64,000 bases of DNA from Betaproteobacteria bacterium (GTDB lineage Bacteria > Pseudomonadota > Gammaproteobacteria > Burkholderiales > Rhodocyclaceae): NCBI GenBank assembly GCA_016703785.1, contig JADJBM010000004.1, forward strand, positions 1 to 64,000, written 5' to 3'. Below the pieces are notes generated by a model. The model searched no databases and was not told the DNA's origin. It saw only the letters and a program-made list of their open reading frames with translations. How positions within the stretch are numbered: position 1 is the first letter of the stretch; each line of letters opens with the position of its first letter. This document shows positions 17,334 through 25,360 of the stretch, piece after piece. A program made the position numbers and the translations under genes.

Positions 17334-19808
17334 ATGAAGAAGATGAAACTCGTCCTCGTCGGCAACGGCATGGCCGGCGTGCGCACGATCGAGGAGCTGC
17401 TCAAGCTCGCGCCCGACCTCTACGACATCACCGTGTTCGGCGCCGAGCCGCACGGCAACTACAACCGCATCCTGCTGTCGCCGGTGCTGGCGGGCGAGAT
17501 GACGCTGCCGGAGATCATGCTCAACGATGTCGACTGGTACCGCGACAACGGCATCACCCTGCACGCCGGCCGCAAGGTGGTGAAGATCGACCGCATCCGC
17601 CGCAAGGTGCTCGCCGGCGACGGCACCGAGGCCGACTACGACCGCCTGCTGCTGGCCACCGGCTCGACGCCCTTCATCCCGCCGATCCCCGGCAACGACC
17701 TGCCCGGCGTGCTCGGCTACCGCGACATCGCCGACACCGAGGCGATGATCGAGGCCGCCGGCAAGTACCGCCACGCGGTGGTGATCGGCGCCGGCCTGCT
17801 CGGGCTGGAGGCCGCCAACGGGCTGATGCTGCGCGGCATGGACGTGACCGTGGTGCACATCGGCGAGTGGATCATGGAGCGCCAGCTCGACAAGGCCGCG
17901 GCCGACATGCTGCAGGCCTCGCTCGAGGCCAAGGGCATGAAGTTCCTGCTCGCGCGCCAGACCGAGGCGCTGCTGCCGGCGCGCAACGCGCAGGGCGACA
18001 TGGCCGAGCGCGTCGGCGCGGTGCGCTTCAAGGACGGCATGGAGATCCCCGCCGACCTGGTCGTGGTCGCCGCCGGCATCCGGCCCAACTACGCGCTCGC
18101 CGAGTCCGCCGGGCTGTACTGCGGCAGCGGCCGGGTGCGCGGCATCCATGTCTCGGACACGCTGCAGACCGTCACCGACCCGCGCATCTACGCGGTGGGC
18201 GAGTGCGTGGCGCACCGCGGCGTCGCCTACGGCCTGGTGGCGCCGCTGTTCGAGCAGGGCAAGGTGTGCGCCAACCACCTCGCCAACTTCGGCATCGGCC
18301 GCTACGAGGGCTCGGTGACCTCGACCAAGCTCAAGGTGACCGGCATCGACGTGTTCTCGGCGGGGGACTTCAGCGGCGGCCCGGGCACCGAGGAGATCGT
18401 GCTGCACGACCGCCAGGGCGGGGTGTACAAGCGCGTCGTGCTCAAGGACGACCGCATCGTCGGCTCGGTGCTGTACGGCGACACCGCCGACGGCTCGTGG
18501 TACTTCCAGTTGATGAAGGACCGCCAGAGCGTGGCCGAGATCCGCGACCACCTGATGTTCGGCCAGAACCGGCTCGGCGACGCCGGCCACAAGGGCGAGA
18601 ACCGCGCCGCCAGCATGCCCGACACGGCCGAGGTGTGCGGCTGCAACGGCGTGTGCAAGGGCACCATCGTCAAGGCGATCAAGGAGAAGGGGCTGTTCAC
18701 GCTCGACGAGGTCAAGAAGCACACCAAGGCGGCGTCGTCCTGCGGGTCCTGCACCGGCCTGGTCGAGCAGATCCTCGCGTCCACGGTGGGCGGCGCCTAC
18801 CAGGCGGTGAGCGCCAACGACAAGCCGGTGTGCGCCTGTACCGAGCATTCGCACAAGGTGGTGCGCGAGGCGATCTTCAAGCACCACCTGACGAGCAAGG
18901 AGGCGGTGTTCGACACGCTCAACTGGAAGACGCCCAACGGCTGCGACAAGTGCCGGCCGGCGGTCAATTACTACCTGATCTCGTCGTGGCCGCACGAGGC
19001 CAGGGACGATCCGCAGTCGCGCTTCATCAACGAGCGCGCGCACGCCAACATCCAGAAGGACGGCACCTATTCGGTGGTGCCGCGGATGTGGGGCGGGCTG
19101 ACCACGCCTTCCGAGCTGCGCGCGATCGCGGACGCCGCCGAGAAGTACCAGGTGCCCACGGTCAAGGTCACCGGCGGCCAGCGCATCGACCTGCTCGGGG
19201 TGAAGAAGGAGGACCTGCCGGCGATCTGGGCCGACCTCAACGCCGCCGGCATGGTGTCCGGCCACGCCTACGGCAAGTCGATCCGCACCGTGAAGACCTG
19301 CGTCGGCGCCGAGCACTGCCGCTTCGGCACGCAGCTGGCGATGGACATGGGGGTCAAGCTCGAGAAGATGCTGTTCGACATGTACGCGCCGCACAAGGTG
19401 AAGCTCGCGGTGTCGGGCTGCCCGCGCAACTGCGCGGAGGCCGGCATCAAGGACGTCGGCGTGATCGGCGTCGATTCCGGCTACGAGCTGTATGTCGGCG
19501 GCAACGGCGGCATCAAGACCGAGGTCGCGCAGTTCCTGTGCAAGGTGGGCAGCGACGAGGAGGTGATGGAGTACTCCGGCGCCTTCCTGCAGCTGTACCG
19601 CGAGGAGGGCTGGTACCTGGAGCGCACGGTGCACTGGCTGAACCGTGTCGGCCTCGACTACGTGAAGTCCAAGGTGGTCGAGGACGGCGACAACCGCCGC
19701 CGCCTGCACGCCCGGCTGCTCGACGCGCTCAAGGACGCGAGCGACCCGTGGCGCGCCGCCGTGGAGCAGCCCCTCGTGCGCCGCGAATTCGAACCGCTGG
19801 AGGTATAG
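17334..19808 (+). CDS. nirB: NAD(P)H-dependent nitrite reductase large subunit NirB
   Basis: NirB reduces nitrite to ammonium in the cytoplasm with siroheme. The ATG at 17334 follows GGAG eight bases upstream and gives 824 residues. Domains in order: FAD/NAD(P)-binding domain from LVLVGNGMAGVRTIEELL to about residue 320, BFD-like 2Fe-2S domain CGCNGVCKG with CGSCTG (about 438-480), a second Cys group CACTEHS with CDKC (about 500-545), then the sulfite/nitrite reductase domain. Siroheme/4Fe-4S ligands lie in TCVGAEHC and SGCPRNC (about 656-700). It is intact. NirD and NarK follow closely. Confidence 0.97.
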   Translation: MKKMKLVLVGNGMAGVRTIEELLKLAPDLYDITVFGAEPHGNYNRILLSPVLAGEMTLPEIMLNDVDWYRDNGITLHAGRKVVKIDRIRRKVLAGDGTEADYDRLLLATGSTPFIPPIPGNDLPGVLGYRDIADTEAMIEAAGKYRHAVVIGAGLLGLEAANGLMLRGMDVTVVHIGEWIMERQLDKAAADMLQASLEAKGMKFLLARQTEALLPARNAQGDMAERVGAVRFKDGMEIPADLVVVAAGIRPNYALAESAGLYCGSGRVRGIHVSDTLQTVTDPRIYAVGECVAHRGVAYGLVAPLFEQGKVCANHLANFGIGRYEGSVTSTKLKVTGIDVFSAGDFSGGPGTEEIVLHDRQGGVYKRVVLKDDRIVGSVLYGDTADGSWYFQLMKDRQSVAEIRDHLMFGQNRLGDAGHKGENRAASMPDTAEVCGCNGVCKGTIVKAIKEKGLFTLDEVKKHTKAASSCGSCTGLVEQILASTVGGAYQAVSANDKPVCACTEHSHKVVREAIFKHHLTSKEAVFDTLNWKTPNGCDKCRPAVNYYLISSWPHEARDDPQSRFINERAHANIQKDGTYSVVPRMWGGLTTPSELRAIADAAEKYQVPTVKVTGGQRIDLLGVKKEDLPAIWADLNAAGMVSGHAYGKSIRTVKTCVGAEHCRFGTQLAMDMGVKLEKMLFDMYAPHKVKLAVSGCPRNCAEAGIKDVGVIGVDSGYELYVGGNGGIKTEVAQFLCKVGSDEEVMEYSGAFLQLYREEGWYLERTVHWLNRVGLDYVKSKVVEDGDNRRRLHARLLDALKDASDPWRAAVEQPLVRREFEPLEV

Positions 19809-19810
19809 CC

Positions 19811-20184
19811 ATGTCTGCCGTGATTGCCGAGAAACAAAGCACCGTCGTCGACCGACTGGAAACGCATCTGCCCGCTCGACGACATCCCCCGCCTCGGCTC
19901 GCGCGTGGTGCGGCGCCCCGGCGCGAGCGACATCGCCATCTTCCGCAACGCCGACGACGAGGTCTTCGCGCTGCACGACAAATGCCCGCACAAGGGCGGC
20001 CCGCTGTCGCAGGGCATCGTCCATGGCCGCAAGGTCACCTGTCCGCTGCACGGCTGGAACATCAACCTCGAAGACGGCCACGCGGTGGCGCCGTCACCCC
20101 AGCCCTCTCCGGCCAGGGGGACGAGGTTCGCGCTGGAAATTCCCGCACCGACGGTGCGTTTCAAGCACGACCCTGGAGCCCGAG
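19811..20184 (+). pseudogene. nirD: Nitrite reductase small subunit NirD, frameshifted and with an abnormal 3' end
   Basis: NirD is the Rieske-like small subunit of NADH nitrite reductase. The ATG at 19811 has GGAGG eight bases upstream and lies two bases past nirB, but within about 40 bases one extra base shifts the frame. The following frame gives the clear NirD sequence DWKRICPLDDIPRLGSRVV, then CPHKGGPL and CPLHGW, the C-x-H and C-x2-H ligand pairs. After GHAVAP the sequence turns into SPQPSPARG, the translation of a CCTCTCC-type repeat, and no stop occurs in this frame before narK. The 3' end therefore looks disrupted as well as frameshifted. Confidence 0.75.
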
Positions 20185-21399
20185 ATGGACAAGAAATCCT
20201 TCCTGCAGGCCGGCCACACGCCGACGCTGATCGCCGCCTTCCTCTACTTCGACCTCGCCTTCATGGTGTGGGTGATCCTCGGCCCGCTCGGCGTGCAGAT
20301 CGCGAAGGACCTCGGCCTGTCGCACGCGCAGAAGGGCCTGATCGTGGCCACGCCGGTGCTGGCGGGGGCGATCCTGCGCATGGTGATGGGCGTGGTGGTC
20401 GATCGCCTGTCGCCGAAGAAGGCGGCGATCATCGGCCAGGTGATCGTGATCGCCGCCCTGGCCTACGCCTGGCTGGCGGGCGTGCATTCGTTCGGCGAGG
20501 TGCTGGTGCTGGGGATCTTCCTCGGCGTGGCGGGCGCGTCCTTCGCGGCGGCGCTGCCGCTGGCCTCGCGCTGGTATCCGCCGGAGCACCAGGGCACGGC
20601 GATGGGCATCGCCGGCGCCGGCAACTCCGGCACCGCGTTCGCGGCGCTGTTCGCGCCCGGGCTGGCGATGGCCTTCGGCTGGCACAACGTGTTCGGCCTG
20701 GCGCTGATCCCGCTGGTGATCGTGCTGGTGGCCTTCTGCTTCATGGCCAAGGACGCGCCCGACGCGCCGCCGCCCAAGCGCTTCGCCGAATACCTCGCGG
20801 TGCTCAAGGACAAGGACGCGTGGTGGTTCATGTTCTTCTATTCGGTGACCTTCGGCGGCTTCGTCGGCCTGGCCTCGTCGCTGGTGATCTACTTCAACAC
20901 CCAGTACGGGCTCGATCCGAAGATGGCGGGCTACTTCACCGCGGCCTGCGTGTTCGCCGGCTCGCTGGTGCGCCCGATCGGCGGCAACGTGGCCGACCGC
21001 ATCGGCGGGGTGAAGTCGCTGACCGTGATGTACATCCTGGCGGCGATCTTCCTCGCCATCGTCAGCGTCGGCCTGCCCGAGGCGTGGATGGCGCTGGCGG
21101 TGTTCGTGGGCGCGATGCTGGCGCTGGGCATGGGCAACGGCGCGGTGTTCCAGCTCGTGCCGCAGCGCTTCCGCCGCGAGATCGGCGTGATGACCGGCCT
21201 GGTCGGCATGGCGGGCGGCATCGGCGGCTTCTACCTGGCGTCCTCGCTCGGCTTCGCGAAGCAGCTCACCGGCAGCTACCAGGCCGGCTTCCTGATCTTC
21301 GCGGCGCTGGCGCTGCTGGCACTGGTCGGGCTGACCGGCGTGAAGACGCGCTGGCGCACCACCTGGGGCGCGGCGCACCTGACCGCGGCGAAGATCTGA
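20185..21399 (+). CDS. narK: NarK/NasA-type nitrate/nitrite MFS transporter
   Basis: An inner-membrane nitrate (or nitrite) permease of the major facilitator superfamily. The ATG at 20185 follows GGAG, and the 404-residue product starts MDKKSFLQAGHTPTLIAAFL. Twelve hydrophobic segments are evident. The nitrate-porter signature segments are present: GAGNSGTAFAALFAPGLA in TM5 and GMAGGIGGFYLA near TM11. The Arg of RMVMG in TM2 is kept. It follows nirD in the operon, consistent with nitrate uptake for assimilation. Confidence 0.95.
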   Translation: MDKKSFLQAGHTPTLIAAFLYFDLAFMVWVILGPLGVQIAKDLGLSHAQKGLIVATPVLAGAILRMVMGVVVDRLSPKKAAIIGQVIVIAALAYAWLAGVHSFGEVLVLGIFLGVAGASFAAALPLASRWYPPEHQGTAMGIAGAGNSGTAFAALFAPGLAMAFGWHNVFGLALIPLVIVLVAFCFMAKDAPDAPPPKRFAEYLAVLKDKDAWWFMFFYSVTFGGFVGLASSLVIYFNTQYGLDPKMAGYFTAACVFAGSLVRPIGGNVADRIGGVKSLTVMYILAAIFLAIVSVGLPEAWMALAVFVGAMLALGMGNGAVFQLVPQRFRREIGVMTGLVGMAGGIGGFYLASSLGFAKQLTGSYQAGFLIFAALALLALVGLTGVKTRWRTTWGAAHLTAAKI

Positions 21400-21443
21400 G
21401 CGGGGGGGGGGGCCGCCCTCCTCCCGCGAGGCGAGAGGGGGAA

Positions 21444-23132
21444 GACCTCCCTCACTGTCCCCCGTCCGTTGGCCACGCCTCCCTCACCGGCCCGCGCCCG
21501 CAGAACGAGGACTTCTGCGGCGCCGTCACGCCGGAAGGCGGCGACCTCGAGCTGAAGGGCGTGCTGGCCGCCGTCGCCGACGGCGTCGGCGGCGCCGCGG
21601 CCGGGCGCGAGGCGGCGGAGTACACCGTGCGCAGCCTGCTCGCCGACTACTTCTCCACCGCCCACACCTGGAGCGTGGAGAAGTCGCTCGACACCGTCGT
21701 CACCGCGCTCAACCGCTGGCTCATCTCGCAGGGCGCGGCGCGGCGCGAACTGGCCGGCATGGCCACCACGCTCACCGCGCTGGTGCTGCGCGGCAGGCGC
21801 TGGCACGCCGTGCACGTCGGCGACAGCCGCCTCTACCTGTGGCGCGAGGGACAGCTCTCGCGCCTGACCGAAGACCACGTCTGGGAGCATCCGCAGATGC
21901 GCCACGTGCTCAAGCGCGCCGTCGGCCTCGATGCCCACCTGGTGCTCGACCACGCCGACGGCGAACTGAAGGCCGGCGACGTTTTCCTGCTCGCCAGCGA
22001 CGGTGTGTGGAACAGCCTCGGCGACGCGCGCATCGCCGAGCACCTCGCCCGCCAGGCCGATCCGCAGGAAGCCGCCAGCGCGCTGGCCGCGGCGGCGCTC
22101 GCCCACGGCGCGCAGGACAACTGCACCGCGCTGGTGCTGCGCGCAGACAGCGTGCCGGCCGCCAGCCTGCGCGACCGCCTCGCGCAGGGGCGCCAACTGC
22201 CCGTGCCGCCGCGCCTCAAGCCGGGGCAGAGCCTCGACGGCCTGCGCGTCGAGGCCGTGCTGCACGAATCGCGCGTAACGCTGCTTTATCGCGTGAAGAA
22301 CGAAGCCGACGGGCGGATGCTGGTGCTGAAGACCCTGCTGCCCGACGCCGCCGACGAGGAAGCGAAGAACGCCCTGCTGCACGAGGAGTGGCTGGCCAAG
22401 CGCGTCAGCGCGAACACCTTCCCGCATGTGGTGCCCCATGAGCGGCGCGCCCACCTGTATTACCTGATGAGCTGGCACGAAGGCGCCACGCTGAAGGCCA
22501 TGCTGGCGCGCGGCCACCGCTTCTCCATCGCCGAAGTCGCGCAGATCGGCCCGCGCCTGCTCAAGGGCATCGGCGCGCTGCACCGGCTCGGCATCGTGCA
22601 TCGCGACATCAAGCCCGACAACCTGCACCTCGGCCAGGACGGCCGGCTGCGCATCCTCGACCTCGGCGTGGCGGCCTCCGACGGCGTTGACTTCCACGAG
22701 ATCAACAATCCCGGCACGCCCTCCTACATGGCGCCCGAGCTCTTCGCCGGGCAGGCCGCCTCGCCCTCGAGCGACCTCTACGCCGCCGGTGTCACGCTCT
22801 ACGAACTGCTCACGCGCAAGTACCCCTACGGCGAGATCGAGCCCTTCCAGCGGCCGAAGTTCGGCGACCCGGTGACGCCGCTGCGCTACCGCCCCGACAT
22901 CCCGCCATGGCTCGAGGCGCTGCTGCTGAAGGCCGTGGCGCGCGACCCTTCGGCGCGCTTCGAGACCGCCGAGGAATTCCTCCTCGCCCTCGAGCGCGGC
23001 GCCCACCGCCCCCTCGCCCTGCCGCGCCGCATGCCCCTCCTGCAGCGCGACCCGCAGCTCGCGCTGAAGCTGCTGGCGGTCGCGTCGCTGGCGCTGAACC
23101 TGCTGCTGCTTTGGGTGTTGCTGGTGCGCTAG
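21444..23132 (+). CDS. Fused PP2C-type phosphatase / Ser-Thr protein kinase of nitrate assimilation operons
   Basis: The PP2C domain begins at VGHASLTGPRPQNEDF (21468) and shows VADGVGG, VHVGDSRLY, SDGVWN and GAQDNCT. The kinase domain follows from about residue 260, with the ATP Lys in LVLKTLLPD, catalytic HRDIKPDN, DLGVA for DFG and GTPSYMAPE. A single TM helix (about 535-555) ends the protein. Such fusions are found next to narK/nirB in other proteobacteria and are thought to regulate nitrate use; the substrate is unknown. No ATG, GTG or TTG lies in frame just before VGHASL. A G-run at 21401-21411 suggests local sequence errors, so the start given is arbitrary. Confidence 0.85.
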   Translation, partial: DLPHCPPSVGHASLTGPRPQNEDFCGAVTPEGGDLELKGVLAAVADGVGGAAAGREAAEYTVRSLLADYFSTAHTWSVEKSLDTVVTALNRWLISQGAARRELAGMATTLTALVLRGRRWHAVHVGDSRLYLWREGQLSRLTEDHVWEHPQMRHVLKRAVGLDAHLVLDHADGELKAGDVFLLASDGVWNSLGDARIAEHLARQADPQEAASALAAAALAHGAQDNCTALVLRADSVPAASLRDRLAQGRQLPVPPRLKPGQSLDGLRVEAVLHESRVTLLYRVKNEADGRMLVLKTLLPDAADEEAKNALLHEEWLAKRVSANTFPHVVPHERRAHLYYLMSWHEGATLKAMLARGHRFSIAEVAQIGPRLLKGIGALHRLGIVHRDIKPDNLHLGQDGRLRILDLGVAASDGVDFHEINNPGTPSYMAPELFAGQAASPSSDLYAAGVTLYELLTRKYPYGEIEPFQRPKFGDPVTPLRYRPDIPPWLEALLLKAVARDPSARFETAEEFLLALERGAHRPLALPRRMPLLQRDPQLALKLLAVASLALNLLLLWVLLVR

Positions 23133-23142
23133 GCAGGCCGGG

Positions 23143-23166
23143 GAAAGTCAGCCGCTGCAGTACGGC
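23143..23166 (-). repeat. 24-bp dispersed motif, copy 5
   Basis: Minus-strand copy of GCCG-N11-CTGACTT in the gap between the phosphatase/kinase gene and the next toxin gene. Confidence 0.5.
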
Positions 23167-23240
23167 GAAGAGGCTGCAGGCAAGGGAATCTGCCGCCCGG
23201 CCCACTTCCCAATAGTTACCAGTTCTTGTATATTCCAGCC

Positions 23241-23573
23241 ATGACGATCAAGCCGATTGAGTTCCTCGGTGACGCGCTCGATGCCCTGCGCCTTTTCCCC
23301 GTCAGTATCCGCCGGGAAGCCGGGTTCCAGATGGACAAGGTGCAGCGCGGCGGGGAGCCGGATGACTGGAAGACGATGCGGTCAGTCGGCGCTGGCGTCA
23401 GGGAAATACGGATACGGGATGAGGCCGGCGCCTTCCGGGTGATCTACCTGGCGAAACTGGCCGACGCGGTGGTCGTGTTGCACTGTTTCCAGAAGAAAAC
23501 GGAACAGACGAGCGACAAGGACATCGATCTGGCGCGCAAGCGCTTCAAGGAACTGATGAGGAAGCAGCCATGA
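23241..23573 (+). CDS. HigB/Gp49-like (RelE superfamily) toxin
   Basis: A predicted mRNA interferase of the phage-derived Gp49-like family (PF05973). The ATG at 23241 gives 110 residues. The family pattern is present: EFLGDALDALRLFP, then DWKTMRSVGAGVREIRIRD with the conserved basic residues, FRVIYLA and the C-terminal VLHCFQKKTEQTS leading into a Lys-rich helix. The stop overlaps the start of a downstream Xre antitoxin (ATGA), the reverse order (toxin first) typical of higBA. Confidence 0.9.
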   Translation: MTIKPIEFLGDALDALRLFPVSIRREAGFQMDKVQRGGEPDDWKTMRSVGAGVREIRIRDEAGAFRVIYLAKLADAVVVLHCFQKKTEQTSDKDIDLARKRFKELMRKQP

Positions 23574-23881
23574 GCAAGAAGAAACGATTCGACAGCGTCT
23601 GGGATGCCATCGAGGATACGCCGCAGCAGGCAGCCAGCATGCGCGCGCGCGCTGAGCTGCTGATGGCGCTGCAGGACTGGGTGAAGCGCAGCGGAAGTAC
23701 ACAGGCCGAGGCGGCGCGGCTGTTCGGCATCACGCAGCCGCGCATGTCGGACCTGATGCGCGGCAAGATCGACCTCTTCTCGCTGAGCGCGCTGATGGAC
23801 ATGGCCACCGCCGCCGGACTGGAGCCGCGCATTGCCATCAAGAAACCGAGGAAGCGGGCGGGGGAGTTGGCAGAGGCGTGA
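23570..23881 (+). CDS. Xre-type HigA-like antitoxin
   Basis: A 103-residue helix-turn-helix protein that should neutralise the preceding toxin and repress the operon. The HTH is GSTQAEAARLFGITQPRMSD (about residues 40-60), followed by LMRGKIDLFSLSALMDMA, the conserved end of HigA2-like proteins. It overlaps the toxin gene by four bases. Confidence 0.92.
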   Translation: MSKKKRFDSVWDAIEDTPQQAASMRARAELLMALQDWVKRSGSTQAEAARLFGITQPRMSDLMRGKIDLFSLSALMDMATAAGLEPRIAIKKPRKRAGELAEA

Positions 23882-23929
23882 TTGCCGGGAGCGGCTGCGC
23901 GGGGAGCGAGAAGTGAAATTGATGCGACT

Positions 23930-23953
23930 GAAAGTCAGCCGCCGTGACACGGC
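23930..23953 (-). repeat. 24-bp dispersed motif, copy 6
   Basis: Minus-strand copy of GCCG-N11-CTGACTT in the convergent gap after the HigA-like gene, 24 bases from a hairpin repeat. Confidence 0.45.
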
Positions 23954-23977
23954 GAATGAGTGATAACGACCCGAAGC

Positions 23978-24057
23978 GTCATTCCCGCGAAAGCGGGAAT
24001 CCATTTGCGAGTAAATAACGATACTGGATTCCGGGTTCCGCTTCGCGGCGGAATGAC
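23978..24057. repeat. Palindromic intergenic repeat, copy B (GTCAT-YCCCGCGAAAGCGGG family)
   Basis: An 80-base element with ends GTCATTCCCGCGAAAGCGGG and the inverted GGAATGAC, matching copy A at 10598-10668. It sits between convergent toxin-antitoxin loci and is flanked by two oppositely oriented copies of the 24-bp motif. Apart from these repeats, the 306-base gap from 23882 to 24187 holds nothing I recognise. Confidence 0.85.
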
Positions 24058-24093
24058 GGCTCTGGCCGATTCAGCCCACAACCCAATCTCATC

Positions 24094-24117
24094 GCCGTAC
24101 TCCAGCGACTGACTTTC
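24094..24117 (+). repeat. 24-bp dispersed motif, copy 7
   Basis: Plus-strand copy of GCCG-N11-CTGACTT, 36 bases after hairpin repeat copy B. Confidence 0.5.
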
Positions 24118-24187
24118 CCCCGCAAGCCGAAGCCTTCCAGTTTGTCTTCGCCCTCAATCCACTACCGGCAGCACATCTCGGCAACCC

Positions 24188-24904
24188 TCACGCATACGTG
24201 AACTGAAACCGGTCGCCATTGATGTCCCGCTGCCAGACGGCGAGGTTCGGCGGACGCAGGTACAGGCTCCAGGTTTGCTGCTGATGGCGAAACGGCTCGG
24301 CCACCGCCTTGAATACCGCCGGCGTGAGGATGGAAAGGCAGCGGCCCGTCGGGCCATTGCGCGCGGATTCCGAACGGATCGCCTCGATGCCCTCCGCCCT
24401 GGCCCGGTTGGCGAGCGCCTGCGTTTCGCTGTAGTCGGCGGCGTGCGTCCAGGCCTTGCGTTTGGCCTTGAAGGGCGGACGCGTGAGATCGAGGAGCGCT
24501 TGGGTGGCGCCGTGGAACTCGAACAGGGTCATCGACATCGAGGCGGGCTTGCCGGCCAGCGCTTCGCTGTCCAGCCAGAAGCGCAGCCGCCAGTAGGCGG
24601 CCTCGGCGCAGGCGGTCTTGATGTCTTCCGCGCCGTAGAACACCGCGGGATCGAAGCGGCCGCGAAAGCGCGAGCCCGCAGGCGGCCGGGGGAGGTAGCG
24701 GAAGGGCGTGCCCAGCAGGAAGTGCAGGCCGGCCGCTTCCGGCGGCAGCTGCGGCTTGATGCCTTCGATGATGTCTTCGAGGAGGGTCTGATCCGCCAGA
24801 TGGCCGCCGGCCAGGGCAAGGGTGGCGTTCTGGTGCTGCGCTTCGACGGCACGCCAGCCCGCGCCGCGCCAGGCGCGGGCCTCAGGCCGGAGCGCGGTGG
24901 GCAT
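24188..24904 (-). CDS. RES-domain toxin (NAD+-depleting)
   Basis: RES toxins of Xre-RES modules are reported to degrade NAD+. The 238-residue product begins MPTALRPEARAWRGAGWRAV. It contains GRFDPAVFYGAEDIKTACAE (the R..G.. YxA..E pattern; RES names the conserved Arg, Glu and Ser) and ends with LYLRPPNLAVWQRDING. Its start lies inside the 3' end of the antitoxin gene, an overlap of 23 bases (41 if the ATG at 24922 is used). Confidence 0.85.
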   Translation of the reverse strand: MPTALRPEARAWRGAGWRAVEAQHQNATLALAGGHLADQTLLEDIIEGIKPQLPPEAAGLHFLLGTPFRYLPRPPAGSRFRGRFDPAVFYGAEDIKTACAEAAYWRLRFWLDSEALAGKPASMSMTLFEFHGATQALLDLTRPPFKAKRKAWTHAADYSETQALANRARAEGIEAIRSESARNGPTGRCLSILTPAVFKAVAEPFRHQQQTWSLYLRPPNLAVWQRDINGDRFQFTYA

Positions 24905-25271
24905 CGACGTAGTCGCAGGCATGCACCAGGCCGCTGGCCTGCTGGATCACCGCCAGCGGGACCTGGTTGCCGAAGGCGCTGTTGCGCGACTTCAGCCAGT
25001 CCATCGCGAGCTGGTCGTTGCTGCCGACGATGGAATACAGGCCGCGGTAAAGGCGCACGAACAGCGCCGCCAGCTCCCATTCCTTTTGATGCTCGTGCAG
25101 GCTGTAGATGCCGTTCATGAGGCGCGAGGCGGACGACTGGCTGATGCCGAGGATGCCGCCGAGCTCGACCGAACTGATCCCGAGATGGCGCGCGACTTCC
25201 GCCACCGCGCTTGAAAGGATGCGCGCCCGATCCTGGGTCGTGACCACCGCTGTCTTTGCTGTTTTTGCCAT
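24882..25271 (-). CDS. Xre/MbcA/ParS-type antitoxin of a RES toxin
   Basis: The protein that should bind and block the RES toxin. The ATG at 25271 gives 129 residues, with AAGGTGG seven bases upstream. An N-terminal HTH is seen in HLGISSVELGGILGISQSSA and the MbcA/ParS/Xre C-terminal domain in LYSIVGSNDQLAMDWLKSRN, with FGNQVPLAVIQ, the FGG-like motif that contacts the toxin. A near-perfect palindrome upstream is a likely autoregulatory operator. Confidence 0.9.
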   Translation of the reverse strand: MAKTAKTAVVTTQDRARILSSAVAEVARHLGISSVELGGILGISQSSASRLMNGIYSLHEHQKEWELAALFVRLYRGLYSIVGSNDQLAMDWLKSRNSAFGNQVPLAVIQQASGLVHACDYVDAHRAPA

Positions 25272-25300
25272 GACCGCCACCTTTCACTCTCAAACTGGTT

Positions 25301-25321
25301 CTATTCTATTGCATAGAATAG
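25301..25321. promoter_or_regulatory. Candidate operator of the Xre-RES module
   Basis: CTATTCTAT-TGC-ATAGAATAG is a perfect 9-base inverted repeat in otherwise GC-rich DNA, 30 bases upstream of the antitoxin ATG. It is AT-rich and may overlap the promoter. Binding by the Xre protein is inferred. Confidence 0.65.
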
Positions 25322-25360
25322 ATATTAACAAGTCTTTGGCATGGTTTGATGCACTGCCCC

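Noticed and set aside
19824..23132. A single 1102-residue protein combining NirD and phosphatase/kinase
   Set aside because: It reads through narK out of frame. The middle part is a shadow of the transporter, so nirD, narK and the phosphatase/kinase are separate genes.
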